Counted from the stretch's first letter, positions 1 through 5,681 are shown. The stretch: DNA of 7,218 nt from Actinomycetes bacterium (GCA_021787255.1 JAJYMD010000128.1:1-7218), one strand, 5' to 3'. Notes: generated from the letters alone by a model not told the origin. A program made the numbers and translations.

Positions 1-1
1 C

Positions 2-418
2 GGTCGATGGGCGGCCGGACCTCCCGAGCAGGTGATGACGACGGAGACCTTGAGCCGGCTCTTCGGCGCCCACATCGACGTCATCCGAGTGCACGGCCGC
101 GTGGTCGTGGTCGGCGGCGAGACAGATCCCCATCACCACCATCTCGGTCACCCAGACCACGAATTGGGCCACGACCACGACCACGAATTGGGCCCAGACC
201 ACGAATTGGGCCACGACCACCACCACGTGGACCACCACGACCTCCACGACCAGACCGATCACGACGACCAGACCGATCACCACGAGCAGACCGATCACCA
301 CGACCAGACCGATCACCACGACCAGACCGATCACCACGACCAGACCGATCACCACGACCAGACCGATCACCACGACCAGACCGATCACCACGAGCACGAC
401 GCGGGCGGTCGCCCGTGA
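2..418 (+). CDS. Metal ABC transporter ATP-binding protein, C-terminal end with His-rich tail (5' partial)
   Basis: The frame is open from the left edge, so the start and the Walker motifs lie outside the window. What is visible begins GRWAAGPPEQVMTTETLSRLFG, followed by a short beta-rich stretch (IDVIRVHGRVVVVGGE). This is the usual end of ATPases serving ABC-3 metal permeases, where a 'G-x-P-x-E-V-x-T' segment leads into 'L-x-x-L-[YF]-G'. From position 131 to the stop, the 95-residue tail holds 33 histidines plus many Asp/Glu. It first has irregular HELGHDH blocks and then eight DQTDHH-type hexapeptides. The permease gene follows 97 bp downstream on the same strand, which supports an uptake system for Zn, Mn or a similar ion. 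The tail could bind or buffer metal at the cytoplasmic face; that role is inference. The metal cannot be decided from the sequence. Confidence 0.8.
   Translation, partial: GRWAAGPPEQVMTTETLSRLFGAHIDVIRVHGRVVVVGGETDPHHHHLGHPDHELGHDHDHELGPDHELGHDHHHVDHHDLHDQTDHDDQTDHHEQTDHHDQTDHHDQTDHHDQTDHHDQTDHHDQTDHHEHDAGGRP
248..391 (+). repeat. Tandem 18-bp coding repeat, 8 copies (His/Asp hexapeptide)
   Basis: Eight units with consensus GACCAGACCGATCACCAC lie head to tail without gaps, each encoding D-Q-T-D-H-H. Unit 1 ends in HD instead of HH and unit 3 starts with Glu (GAG). The inner units are identical at DNA level, which suggests recent expansion by slippage or unequal crossing over. Because the unit is a multiple of three, no frame acquires a stop, so long open frames on both strands here are by-products. 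Upstream, a looser array contains the block GAATTGGGCC at 161, 185 and 203. Confidence 0.95.
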
Positions 419-481
419 CCGCCGCCGAGACCTGCCGGAGGACGCCCCCGGCGGGCCGATCGGTCTCGGTGGCCCGGCGGA

Positions 482-512
482 GGGGGGGACGGGGGGAACC
501 GAGGGTGGCGGG
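482..512 (+). other. Potential G-quadruplex in the ATPase-permease spacer
   Basis: Four G-runs (G7 at 482-488, G6 at 491-496, G3 at 503-505, G3 at 510-512) are separated by loops of 2, 6 and 4 bases and satisfy the common G3+N1-7 rule. They are on the coding strand directly before the permease start and include the likely ribosome binding site GAGGG (501-505). Folding of the mRNA could affect permease translation. The long G-runs are also places where sequencing errors occur. Confidence 0.4.
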
Positions 513-515
513 CTG

Positions 516-1376
516 ATGGGCATCGGGTTCTTCCTCGCCCAGCCGTTCGCCCAGCACGCGCTCGCCGCCGCCTTCCTCGTCGCGATGTCGTGCGGCCTCA
601 TCGGGCCGTTCGTGGTCACTCGGGGCATGTCATTCGCCGTGCACGGCGTGGCCGAGCTCGCCTTGACCGGGGCGGCTGCCGGGCTCCTGGCCGCCGACAA
701 CGCGGTCGCCGGCGCGTTCGTCGGCTCGCTCGTGGTCGCCACCCTCATCGCGACCCTCGGGGCGCGCCCACACGAGCGCGACTCGGCGATCGGCTCCATC
801 CTCGCGTTCGGCCTCGGCATCGGCGTGCTGCTGCTCGGCTATTACCACGGGTTCGCCACCGAGGCCACGAACATCCTCTTCGGGAACATCTTCGGGGTGT
901 CGGGCACCCAGATCGTCGTCCTGATCGTGATCAGCGCCGCCGTCGTGGTCGTCATGGCGGTGTGGTACCGGCCTCTGCTCTTTGCTTCCGTCGACCCCGA
1001 CGTCGCCGAAGCCCGTGGGGTGCCGGTCCGGCGGCTCGGGCTCCTGTTCCTCCTCGTGCTCGCGCTCACCGTCACCGGGGCTGCTCAAGTGGTGGGGACG
1101 CTCCTCGTCCTCAGCCTGGCGATCACCCCGGCTGCAGCGGCCCAGCGCCTCACTGCCAACCCGCTCCGGGTCGCGATCCTCTCGGTCGTCTTCGCCGTGG
1201 TGGCAGCCGACGGAGGCCTGGTCGCGAGCTTCGAGGCCAGCACCGTGAAGGCGAGCGTGCTCATCGTGAGCATCAGCTTCGCCCTTTACCTCCTCGCGCG
1301 GATCGCCGGGCCGGCGGTGAGGGGAAGGCGGCGGCGTGCCCCCGGCCGGGACGCGCCCGAAGCGCTCGAGGGTTGA
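516..1376 (+). CDS. Metal ABC transporter permease, ABC-3 (ZnuB/MntB-like) family
   Basis: A 286-residue polytopic membrane protein, normal length for the family. Hydrophobic segments lie at about 14-35, 44-60, 64-82, 91-110, 131-150, 173-202, 217-235 and 246-264. Family landmarks are the N-terminal MSCGLIGPFVVTRGMSFAVHG region, the cytoplasmic VDPDVAEARGVPV loop (159-171) that contacts the ATPase, and the QVVGTLLVLSLAITPAAAA segment (191-209). The ATG at 516 is preceded by GAGGG about ten bases upstream; the frame is open further upstream but offers no better start. It pairs with the His-tailed ATPase upstream. A metal-binding lipoprotein partner is not in this window and may lie to the left. 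The C-terminus after 266 is short, basic and Ala/Pro-rich. The last 104 bases overlap the gene on the other strand. Confidence 0.9.
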   Translation: MGIGFFLAQPFAQHALAAAFLVAMSCGLIGPFVVTRGMSFAVHGVAELALTGAAAGLLAADNAVAGAFVGSLVVATLIATLGARPHERDSAIGSILAFGLGIGVLLLGYYHGFATEATNILFGNIFGVSGTQIVVLIVISAAVVVVMAVWYRPLLFASVDPDVAEARGVPVRRLGLLFLLVLALTVTGAAQVVGTLLVLSLAITPAAAAQRLTANPLRVAILSVVFAVVAADGGLVASFEASTVKASVLIVSISFALYLLARIAGPAVRGRRRRAPGRDAPEALEG

Positions 1377-1920
1377 CGTCCTCCTCGATGACCTTTCGGA
1401 CCTCCCGCAGGATCTCCTCGTCGTCCGCCAGCGCGAACGCGTCGCTGAGCCAGGCGCCGGCCAGCTCGCCTCGGACGCGTCGCAGCGAGCCGTCGGGACG
1501 GTAGACGAGACGCCCCAAGAGCCCGTTGCGCACCACCACGCCGAACGGCTCGGGATCCCAGCCGGCGCTCGTCACGATGGTCCGGATCTCGTCGAGGGAG
1601 AACGGCGAGTCCGCCCACAGCGGCAGCCATGTCATGACCTCGTTGGGCTTGTGCCCGCCCGCCAGGTAGCCCATGCGCGCTGTGTCCTCGGTGAGCACCC
1701 CCAGCACGTCGATCAACCGCCCGTGCCAGCCCTTCTCCTCGGCGAGCTCGGTCGCGACGCCAGGCAGGACCGCTCCGTTCGCCGCGACGTGGTGAGCGAG
1801 GGCTTCCGCGAGCTCTTCCAGAGTGGGTTCCGTCCACTTGCCGGTCTCCGGTGTCCTGGCTGTCGTGGCGTTGTCGGACTGCATGGCGCTCTCGGACTGC
1901 ATGGCGCTCTCGGACTGCAT
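1273..1920 (-). CDS. Protein of unknown function with triplicated N-terminal start region (215 aa)
   Basis: I do not recognise this family. The start at 1920 is well supported: AAGGAGG lies at 1927-1933, six bases ahead of the ATG. The protein begins MQSESA-MQSESA-MQSDNA, so each 18-bp DNA repeat carries its own in-frame ATG (1920, 1902, 1884). Residues 30-182 look like a folded, soluble alpha/beta domain with acidic helices (LEELAEALAHHVAANGAVL; SLDEIRTIVTSAGW; DDEEILREVRKVIEEDV) and a central GYLAGGHKPNEVMTWLPLW stretch. No membrane segment or signal peptide is visible. Residues 183-215 are a basic, Pro/Ala-rich tail encoded entirely within the region overlapping the permease gene. That tail may be only run-on to the first stop. 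No catalytic motif can be named. Confidence 0.7.
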   Translation of the reverse strand: MQSESAMQSESAMQSDNATTARTPETGKWTEPTLEELAEALAHHVAANGAVLPGVATELAEEKGWHGRLIDVLGVLTEDTARMGYLAGGHKPNEVMTWLPLWADSPFSLDEIRTIVTSAGWDPEPFGVVVRNGLLGRLVYRPDGSLRRVRGELAGAWLSDAFALADDEEILREVRKVIEEDVNPRALRARPGRGHAAAFPSPPARRSARGGKGRS

Positions 1921-1921
1921 G
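1868..1921 (-). repeat. Three tandem 18-bp repeats carrying start codons
   Basis: On the + strand the unit is GCGCTCTCGGACTGCATG, present at 1886-1903 and 1904-1921 as identical copies and at 1868-1885 with two changes. Read on the - strand, each copy gives ATG CAG TCC GAx, that is M-Q-S-(E/D)-(S/N)-A. Only the first copy is preceded by a good ribosome binding site, so later ATGs are internal methionines unless initiation is relaxed. Confidence 0.9.
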
Positions 1922-1926
1922 GCGCT

Positions 1927-1933
1927 CCTCCTT
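1927..1933 (-). promoter_or_regulatory. Strong Shine-Dalgarno for the 215-aa unknown protein
   Basis: The - strand reads AAGGAGG then AGCGCC and ATG (1920-1918). This decides the start in favour of the first of three repeated ATGs. It is the clearest ribosome binding site in the window apart from one in the scoA leader. Confidence 0.75.
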
Positions 1934-2152
1934 GCTCGGCTGGCTCGGTCGTCGTCGGGTCCACCACGGGCGACGTCCGGGTGACGACGCAGGCGACCGC
2001 GGTGCGATCGTTCTCCACGACCACCGTTGCCGCTCGGTCCGCGTGTCCGCAGGGCCGAACGTCACATGCTCCCATGCGCCCTCTCGCGAGTAGCGCACCC
2101 AGCGCGCGCAGGGCGCCCAGGCCATCCAGCGCGCCCAGCGCATCCAGCGCGC
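1934..2152. other. Intergenic spacer, no gene I can support
   Basis: About 220 bp separate the unknown gene from the split-barrel gene, both on the - strand. It contains the 9-bp repeat described separately and no promoter I could settle on. One - strand frame running from ATG 2075 has about 80% G/C at third positions and reads MGACDVRPCGHADRAATVVV before passing out of frame into the next gene. This could be a decayed or very short gene, but it has no clean end, so I do not call it. Confidence 0.5.
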
Positions 2153-2153
2153 T
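2091..2153. repeat. Degenerate 9-bp tandem repeat, about 7 units
   Basis: Units begin at 2091, 2100, 2109, 2118, 2127, 2136 and 2145. The pattern is CAG followed by C or G, then GC-rich bases, for example CAGCGCGCC and CAGCGCATC. The array abuts the stop codon of the split-barrel gene (2153-2155) on its 3' side. In one - strand frame it would encode an Ala-Leu-rich run, but that frame is not linked to a supported gene. Confidence 0.75.
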
Positions 2154-2590
2154 CAGGGCTTGCCGAAGACGTGGACGCAGTCGTGCGCCGGGCTCCCGTC
2201 CGCAGCGACGGCCGGCCGGTGGAGGACCGCGTGGGTGGGGCGCGCCCGCAGCGCGCCCGTTGCCGCTCCGCCGCCAGAGAAGGTGGCCGTCACCTCGGCA
2301 TCGATGATCAGGCTGTAGCCCTCCTCCTCGCCACCCCCCTCGCCATCCGGCTCGGGCGGCAGAGCGGCGAGCCCGCCCGCGGGAGGTGCGAGCAGCACCA
2401 CGTGGCCGCGGGCGGTGGCGTTGCGGAGAGAGGTCGCGCCTGCAGGAACGACCAGCTCATCGCCTGTCCATCCGACCGTGGACGCGACGCAATGCGCGCT
2501 GGCGTCGTCGCTCACCGTGAGGAGGTACGCGGCGTTGGACCTGCGGCCGAGCGCCGCCGAGAGCTCGTCGAGGGGGACCGGGACGCTCAT
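2153..2590 (-). CDS. Pyridoxamine 5'-phosphate oxidase-family (FMN-binding split barrel) protein
   Basis: A 145-residue single-domain protein. The pattern NAAYLLTVSDDASAHCVAS (19-37) followed by DELVVPAG and SLRNATARGHVVLLAPP (44-70), then GYSLIIDAEVT (91-101) and RPTHAVLHRPA (117-127), is typical of small actinobacterial split-barrel proteins annotated as PNPOx-like. Members bind FMN or F420, or act as simple ligand-binding barrels; the true substrate is unknown. Residues 73-90 form a Gly/Glu-rich loop (PDGEGGGEEE) that is probably flexible. The ATG at 2590 lies 15 bp downstream of the HAD gene's stop and is preceded by TACGCT plus six bases rather than by a ribosome binding site, suggesting a leaderless transcript. 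It may also be read through from the HAD gene. Confidence 0.75.
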   Translation of the reverse strand: MSVPVPLDELSAALGRRSNAAYLLTVSDDASAHCVASTVGWTGDELVVPAGATSLRNATARGHVVLLAPPAGGLAALPPEPDGEGGGEEEGYSLIIDAEVTATFSGGGAATGALRARPTHAVLHRPAVAADGSPAHDCVHVFGKP

Positions 2591-2596
2591 CGCCCG

Positions 2597-2602
2597 AGCG
2601 TA
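2597..2602 (-). promoter_or_regulatory. Putative -10 element (leaderless start) for the split-barrel gene
   Basis: The - strand hexamer TACGCT fits TANNNT and ends six bases before the ATG at 2590. No ribosome binding site is present. The element lies inside a perfect 12-bp palindrome, GAGCGTACGCTC (2596-2607), that could be an operator. No clear -35 is seen. Confidence 0.4.
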
Positions 2603-2605
2603 CGC

Positions 2606-3343
2606 TCAGTCTCCGGGGCCGGCCCAGTCCGAGTGGGCGTCCGACGCGGGGAAGGACTCTGCTTCCTGCTCGTCGAGGGACGTCTCGACGCCGGCGACCG
2701 CCTCCAAAGCGCCGACCGTGAGCTCGTCGAGGGTCGAGACCACGAGATCGGCGCGCGCGAGCAGCTCCTTGGCCGGCGGGAAGTGGGGATTGGGCACGAC
2801 CACGACGTGCATGCGCGCCGCCAGCGCGGCGCGGATGCCGTTCGTCGAGTCCTCGACGGCCGCGCACTGCTCGGGGGGGACGTCGAGCGCCCGCACTGCG
2901 GCGACGTAGACGTCCGGGGACGGCTTGCCGTGCGCCACCTCCTCCGAGGAGACCGTCACGTCGAAACAGCTGCGCAGCCCCGAAAGGTCCAGCACCCTGT
3001 CGATGACGACGCGGTTGGAGGACGAGGCCAGCCCGAGGGGCCACTGCACGGCGAGCCGGCGAACCGCGTCGAGCGCGCCCGGCAGCAGCGGGAGGTCCCG
3101 CTCGTAGCGGTCGAGGACGTGGTCGCAGACCAGCTCGACGATCCGCGCTTCGCCGAGCGGCACTCCGAGGTGCTCGCGCAGGTAGCGGGACCACTCCGGC
3201 GAGCTCATCCCGAGCATCGCCGCGGTGGCGTCGTCGTGCCACGGCGTGCCATGGTCCGCGGCCACGACACGGCGCGCCTCGTCCCAGATCTGCTCGGAGT
3301 CCAAGAGGACGCCGTCGAGATCGAAGACCACCGCCTGGAGCAC
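2606..3343 (-). CDS. HAD-family hydrolase (beta-phosphoglucomutase-like phosphatase)
   Basis: I place the start at GTG 3343, giving 245 residues beginning [17 protein letters not shown]; the frame is open far upstream but only as a shadow of scoA. All four HAD motifs are present: motif [12 protein letters not shown] with nucleophile Asp8 and Asp10, motif II LASSS (105-109), motif III Lys140 in HGKPSPDVY, and motif [11 protein letters not shown] with Glu164/Asp165. A helical cap occupies about 15-85. This is subfamily I as in beta-phosphoglucomutase, phosphoglycolate phosphatase and sugar-phosphate phosphatases; the substrate cannot be told. The C-terminal 25 residues are acidic and look disordered. 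The gene is divergent from scoA across a 246-bp gap and 15 bp upstream of the split-barrel gene. Confidence 0.88.
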   Translation of the reverse strand: MLQAVVFDLDGVLLDSEQIWDEARRVVAADHGTPWHDDATAAMLGMSSPEWSRYLREHLGVPLGEARIVELVCDHVLDRYERDLPLLPGALDAVRRLAVQWPLGLASSSNRVVIDRVLDLSGLRSCFDVTVSSEEVAHGKPSPDVYVAAVRALDVPPEQCAAVEDSTNGIRAALAARMHVVVVPNPHFPPAKELLARADLVVSTLDELTVGALEAVAGVETSLDEQEAESFPASDAHSDWAGPGD

Positions 3344-3349
3344 GACGCA

Positions 3350-3355
3350 AGTATC
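3350..3355 (-). promoter_or_regulatory. Possible -10 element for the HAD gene
   Basis: The - strand hexamer GATACT (four of six matches to TATAAT) ends six bases before GTG 3343, and no ribosome binding site is visible. The spacing equals that of the split-barrel and tetR genes. The weak first base and absent -35 keep confidence low. Confidence 0.3.
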
Positions 3356-3448
3356 GCGAGCATCGCGGGTCCAGACGTGCAGGCCTCTGCCTTCTGCGGC
3401 TCGCGAGCTGCGCCCCGGAGGGCACGTCCGCGCGCTCGTGCGCGGCGG

Positions 3449-3454
3449 TAGCGT
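3449..3454 (+). promoter_or_regulatory. Putative -10 element for the scoAB operon
   Basis: TAGCGT fits TANNNT and is followed seven bases later by GTG 3462. Transcription from about 3461 would give scoA a leader of roughly 130 bases containing the 15-bp repeats, and could start translation of the small leader ORF without a ribosome binding site. No good -35 is visible. Confidence 0.35.
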
Positions 3455-3461
3455 GTCGTCC

Positions 3462-3596
3462 GTGCCTCCGTGCGTACCGACCGCCACGCTCCGGGGAGGA
3501 GCCTTCGGTGAGCTCGAAGGCGACGAGCTCGAAGGCGACGAGCTCCAGGGCGACGGGCTCGAAGAGGACCAGCCCGAAGAGGACCAGTCGTGCTGA
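3462..3596 (+). CDS. Possible short leader ORF with acidic repeats, stop overlapping scoA start
   Basis: From GTG 3462 a 44-residue frame ends at TGA 3594-3596, overlapping the scoA start as GTGCTGA (3590-3596). That arrangement is typical of translational coupling. The product would be strongly acidic, with [25 protein letters not shown] and a final SC. The proposed start lies seven bases after a -10-like TAGCGT; GTG 3453 would also fit. Against it, the codons are those of a simple repeat, no family is recognised, and a ribosome binding site inside it (GGAGGAG, 3495-3501) points to GTG 3508 in another frame. It may be only an untranslated leader. Confidence 0.3.
   Translation: MPPCVPTATLRGGAFGELEGDELEGDELQGDGLEEDQPEEDQSC
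3495..3501 (+). promoter_or_regulatory. Strong Shine-Dalgarno in the scoA leader
   Basis: GGAGGAG is followed by six bases and GTG 3508, ideal spacing. However, the frame from 3508 is not that of scoA: a TGA at 3509 closes the scoA frame there. That frame runs through scoA out of phase and then coincides with the scoB frame. The site may recruit ribosomes to the leader, or be a remnant of an older start. Confidence 0.4.
3510..3584 (+). repeat. Five 15-bp degenerate tandem repeats directly before scoA
   Basis: Units start at 3510, 3525, 3540, 3555 and 3570. The first two are identical (GAGCTCGAAGGCGAC). The third differs at one position and the fourth and fifth have drifted to end GAAGAGGAC. 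The last unit supplies AGAGGA (3578-3583), the apparent ribosome binding site of scoA six bases before its GTG. The array therefore created, or moved, the scoA translation signal. Confidence 0.85.
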
Positions 3597-4375
3597 GCAA
3601 GGTCGTCTCCAGCGTGTCGGAGGCCGTCGCGGACCTCTTCGACGGGGCGTCGCTCGCCGTCGGCGGGTTCGGGTTGTGCGGGGTCCCGGTCGACCTGATC
3701 GACGCGGTCGTCGAGAGCGGCGCGACCGACCTCGTCGTCGTCTCGAACAACTGCGGCCTGGACGGCTGGGGGCTCGGGCGCCTGCTCGCCCAGCACCGCA
3801 TCGCACGAGTGATCGGCTCCTACGTGGGGGAGAACCGGGAGTTCGCCCGCCAGTTCCTCGCGGGCGAGCTGGAGGTCGAGCTCGTCCCGCAGGGCTCGCT
3901 GGCCGAGCGGCTCCGGGCAGGCGGCTGCGGGATCCCCGCGTTCTACACGGCGTCGGGCGTTGGCACCCTGATCGCCGAGGGGGGCCTGCCCTGGCGCTAC
4001 GCCGCCGACGGCACCGTCGCGCTCGCCTCTCCGCCACGGGAGGTCCGGGAGTTCGACGGCCGCCAGTACGTGCTCGAACGGGCCATCACGACCGATTTCG
4101 CGCTGGTGCGCGCGAGCAGGGGCGACACGGTCGGCAACCTCGTCTTCGACAAGGCCACCCGCAACTTCAACCCTCTGTGCGCGATGGCCGGCCGCGTGGC
4201 GATCGCCGAGGTGGAGGAGCTCGTGCCCGCAGGGGCGATCGACCCGGCGTCCGTCCACCTGCCCGGCATCTTCGTCCAGCGGGTGGTGCAGGCGGACAGG
4301 AGCCGCGAGAAGCAGATCGAGAAGCGCACGGTCCGTCCCAGGGAGGCGGCAGCCGGCGTGGGGGAGGACACGTGA
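3590..4375 (+). CDS. scoA: 3-oxoacid CoA-transferase subunit A (SCOT alpha)
   Basis: A 261-residue alpha subunit of the two-subunit enzyme that moves CoA from succinyl-CoA to acetoacetate, giving acetoacetyl-CoA. Residues 18-33 ([16 protein letters not shown]) match the CoA-transferase signature 1 pattern exactly. Other family blocks are [17 protein letters not shown] (47-63), [26 protein letters not shown], the [16 protein letters not shown] segment and [15 protein letters not shown]. The only in-frame start is GTG 3590, since a stop lies at 3509; AGAGGA precedes it by six bases and the N-terminus [19 protein letters not shown] has normal length. The stop overlaps the scoB start by four bases (GTGA), a coupled pair. 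With scoB, tetR and accD it forms a ketone-body/leucine-degradation block. Confidence 0.93.
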   Translation: MLSKVVSSVSEAVADLFDGASLAVGGFGLCGVPVDLIDAVVESGATDLVVVSNNCGLDGWGLGRLLAQHRIARVIGSYVGENREFARQFLAGELEVELVPQGSLAERLRAGGCGIPAFYTASGVGTLIAEGGLPWRYAADGTVALASPPREVREFDGRQYVLERAITTDFALVRASRGDTVGNLVFDKATRNFNPLCAMAGRVAIAEVEELVPAGAIDPASVHLPGIFVQRVVQADRSREKQIEKRTVRPREAAAGVGEDT

Positions 4376-5034
4376 GCCTGAGCCACGACCAGATCGCCGC
4401 ACGCGCCGCGATGGACCTGCACGACGGCGAGTACGTGAACCTCGGCATCGGCATGCCGACGCTCATCTCGAACCACCTCCCGCCCGGCGTGCACGTCGTG
4501 CTGCAGAGCGAGAACGGGATCCTCGGCGTGGGGCCCTATCCCTACGAGGGCGAGGAGGACCCGGACCTCGTGAACGCGGGAAAGGAGACCGTGACCGTCG
4601 AGCCGGGCGCGTCCTTCTTCGACTCGTCGCTCTCCTTCGGGATGGTCCGTGGCGGCCACGTCGACGCCGCGGTGCTCGGCGCGATGCAGGTCTCGGCAGC
4701 CGGCGACCTCGCGAACTGGATGATCCCCGGCAAGGTGGTGAAGGGCATGGGCGGGGCCATGGACCTCGTCCACGGCGTCCGTCGGGTGATCGTGGTGATG
4801 GAGCACGTCGCCAAGGACGGCTCCTACAAGGTCGTGGAGAAGTGCTCGCTCCCCCTCACGGGGGCAGGGGTCGTCGACCGGATCGTCACCGACCTGGCGG
4901 TGATCGACGTGACGCCCGACGGGCTGGTCCTCCGGGAGGTCGCGCCGGGCGTCACCCCCGACGAGGTCCAGGCGGCGACCGAGCCCAAGCTCCTCGTTCC
5001 CGAGCCTCCATCGACGATCCCGGTCCGCGCCTGA
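4372..5034 (+). CDS. scoB: 3-oxoacid CoA-transferase subunit B (SCOT beta)
   Basis: A 220-residue beta subunit carrying the catalytic glutamate. QSENGILG (45-52) matches signature 2 of the CoA-transferases, so Glu47 should form the glutamyl-CoA thioester. Conserved neighbours are [17 protein letters not shown] (21-37), the [22 protein letters not shown] block, [21 protein letters not shown] and [23 protein letters not shown]. The length is normal for separate B subunits. The GTG at 4372 shares four bases with the scoA stop, and GGGGGAGGA (4360-4368) lies just upstream as ribosome binding site. The same frame is open back to 3508, but that part is a shadow of scoA. Together with scoA it activates acetoacetate released by HMG-CoA lyase in leucine breakdown. 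Confidence 0.94.
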   Translation: MSLSHDQIAARAAMDLHDGEYVNLGIGMPTLISNHLPPGVHVVLQSENGILGVGPYPYEGEEDPDLVNAGKETVTVEPGASFFDSSLSFGMVRGGHVDAAVLGAMQVSAAGDLANWMIPGKVVKGMGGAMDLVHGVRRVIVVMEHVAKDGSYKVVEKCSLPLTGAGVVDRIVTDLAVIDVTPDGLVLREVAPGVTPDEVQAATEPKLLVPEPPSTIPVRA

Positions 5035-5069
5035 GCGCAGACCGCCCTCAGGGGCTCTGGAGCGCTCAG
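5031..5069. terminator. Probable bidirectional terminator hairpin between scoB and tetR
   Basis: CTGAGCGC at 5031-5038 is perfectly complementary to GCGCTCAG at 5062-5069, with a 23-base loop that can itself pair (CCC TCA GGG, 5045-5053). The two arms contain the stop codons of the converging genes: scoB TGA at 5032-5034 and tetR TGA at 5068-5066 on the - strand. No T-run follows on either side, so it would be a GC-rich, T-less terminator of the kind common in actinobacteria. Confidence 0.5.
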
Positions 5070-5662
5070 CTGCGACCGGCCGCCCTCAACGCCGCGTCAG
5101 CCATGGCGCTGAGCAGCGCGGCCATCTCCGAGCGAGGAAGGCGCGCCGAGTGCGGCGTCGAGTTCATGAGGCCGAACGCCGCGTGCGCGGCGGCGACAGC
5201 CCGGTCTCTCGGGCACCCGCAGACGGCCTCCACGACTTCCGCCCACACCGAGACGTACTCGTGCTGGAGCGCGCGCACCTCCCTGCGGGAAGCGGGCGGG
5301 AGGCTCGCCAGGTCCCGCTCCTGGACCGTGATGACGTCGGGCTCGTCCAGCGCGAACCGGACGTGGAACTCGACGAGCCGAGCGAGCGCCTGTTCGGGGT
5401 CGGCCGCCTCCGTGACGCGTGCGCGCCCTCCGGCGAGGAGCCGCCTGCTCACGCCGATGAGCAGCTCGGCGAGGATGTCCTCCTTCGAGCGGAAGTGGCG
5501 GTAGAGGGCGGGGCCGGTCACGCCCGCTGCGGCGCCGAGGTCGTCGACGGACACGCCGTGGAAGCCGCGGCTCGCGAACAACCGCGCCGCGTGCTCGAGG
5601 ATCAGCTGCCTGCGCCCCGCACGGCCCGGGGCCGAGGCGCGCCCTGCCGTCGTGGTCGGCAC
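5066..5662 (-). CDS. TetR-family transcriptional regulator (BkaR-like context)
   Basis: A 198-residue regulator with the usual layout: a short basic N-terminus, a TetR DNA-binding domain at about 17-65 (QLILEHAARLFASRGFHGVS, then the helix-turn-helix VSVDDLGAAAGVTGPALYRHF at 37-57 and SKEDIL), and a helical ligand-binding domain to the end. GTG 5662 is the first start after an in-frame stop; TAGGGT six bases upstream suggests a leaderless message. It sits between scoB and accD on the opposite strand, convergent with scoB and divergent from accD. In mycobacteria a TetR repressor, BkaR (Rv2506), lies beside the equivalent sco/acc genes. An acyl-CoA ligand is therefore plausible, but inferred from context only. 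It probably represses accD and itself through the palindrome at 5682-5701. Confidence 0.88.
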   Translation of the reverse strand: MPTTTAGRASAPGRAGRRQLILEHAARLFASRGFHGVSVDDLGAAAGVTGPALYRHFRSKEDILAELLIGVSRRLLAGGRARVTEAADPEQALARLVEFHVRFALDEPDVITVQERDLASLPPASRREVRALQHEYVSVWAEVVEAVCGCPRDRAVAAAHAAFGLMNSTPHSARLPRSEMAALLSAMADAALRAAGRS

Positions 5663-5668
5663 GGCACG

Positions 5669-5674
5669 ACCCTA
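5669..5674 (-). promoter_or_regulatory. Putative -10 of tetR
   Basis: The - strand hexamer TAGGGT fits TANNNT and ends six bases before GTG 5662. A weak -35 (TTAGCG, 5698-5693) would lie 18 bases upstream, inside the palindromic operator, consistent with autorepression. Confidence 0.45.
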
Positions 5675-5681
5675 GCGGGTC

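Noticed and set aside
251..394. CRISPR array
   Set aside because: Units are directly contiguous 18-mers without variable spacers and lie inside a coding frame.
7..557. Overlapping open frames on both strands across the His-tail repeat (Arg/Pro/Ser-rich or Gly/Arg/Asp-rich products)
   Set aside because: The 18-bp repeat has no stop in these frames, so they are by-products of the His-rich coding repeat; only the His frame continues a recognisable ATPase end.
3429..3446. Inverted repeat CCGCGC/GCGCGG in the HAD-scoA gap as an operator
   Set aside because: Only six GC pairs, expected often by chance at this base composition, and unlike the tetR/accD palindrome.
3508..4371. A 508-residue frame that would extend scoB upstream through scoA, with a good ribosome binding site at its GTG
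   Set aside because: Over 3590-4371 it is out of phase with the clear scoA product and is Arg/Gly/Pro-rich shadow sequence; scoB homologues start at the GTGA overlap. The ribosome binding site is reported separately as an oddity.
3344..4402. Extension of the HAD gene upstream to give about 598 residues
   Set aside because: The extension is antisense to scoA and has low-complexity Ser/Pro runs; HAD proteins begin just before the VFDLDG motif, matching GTG 3343.
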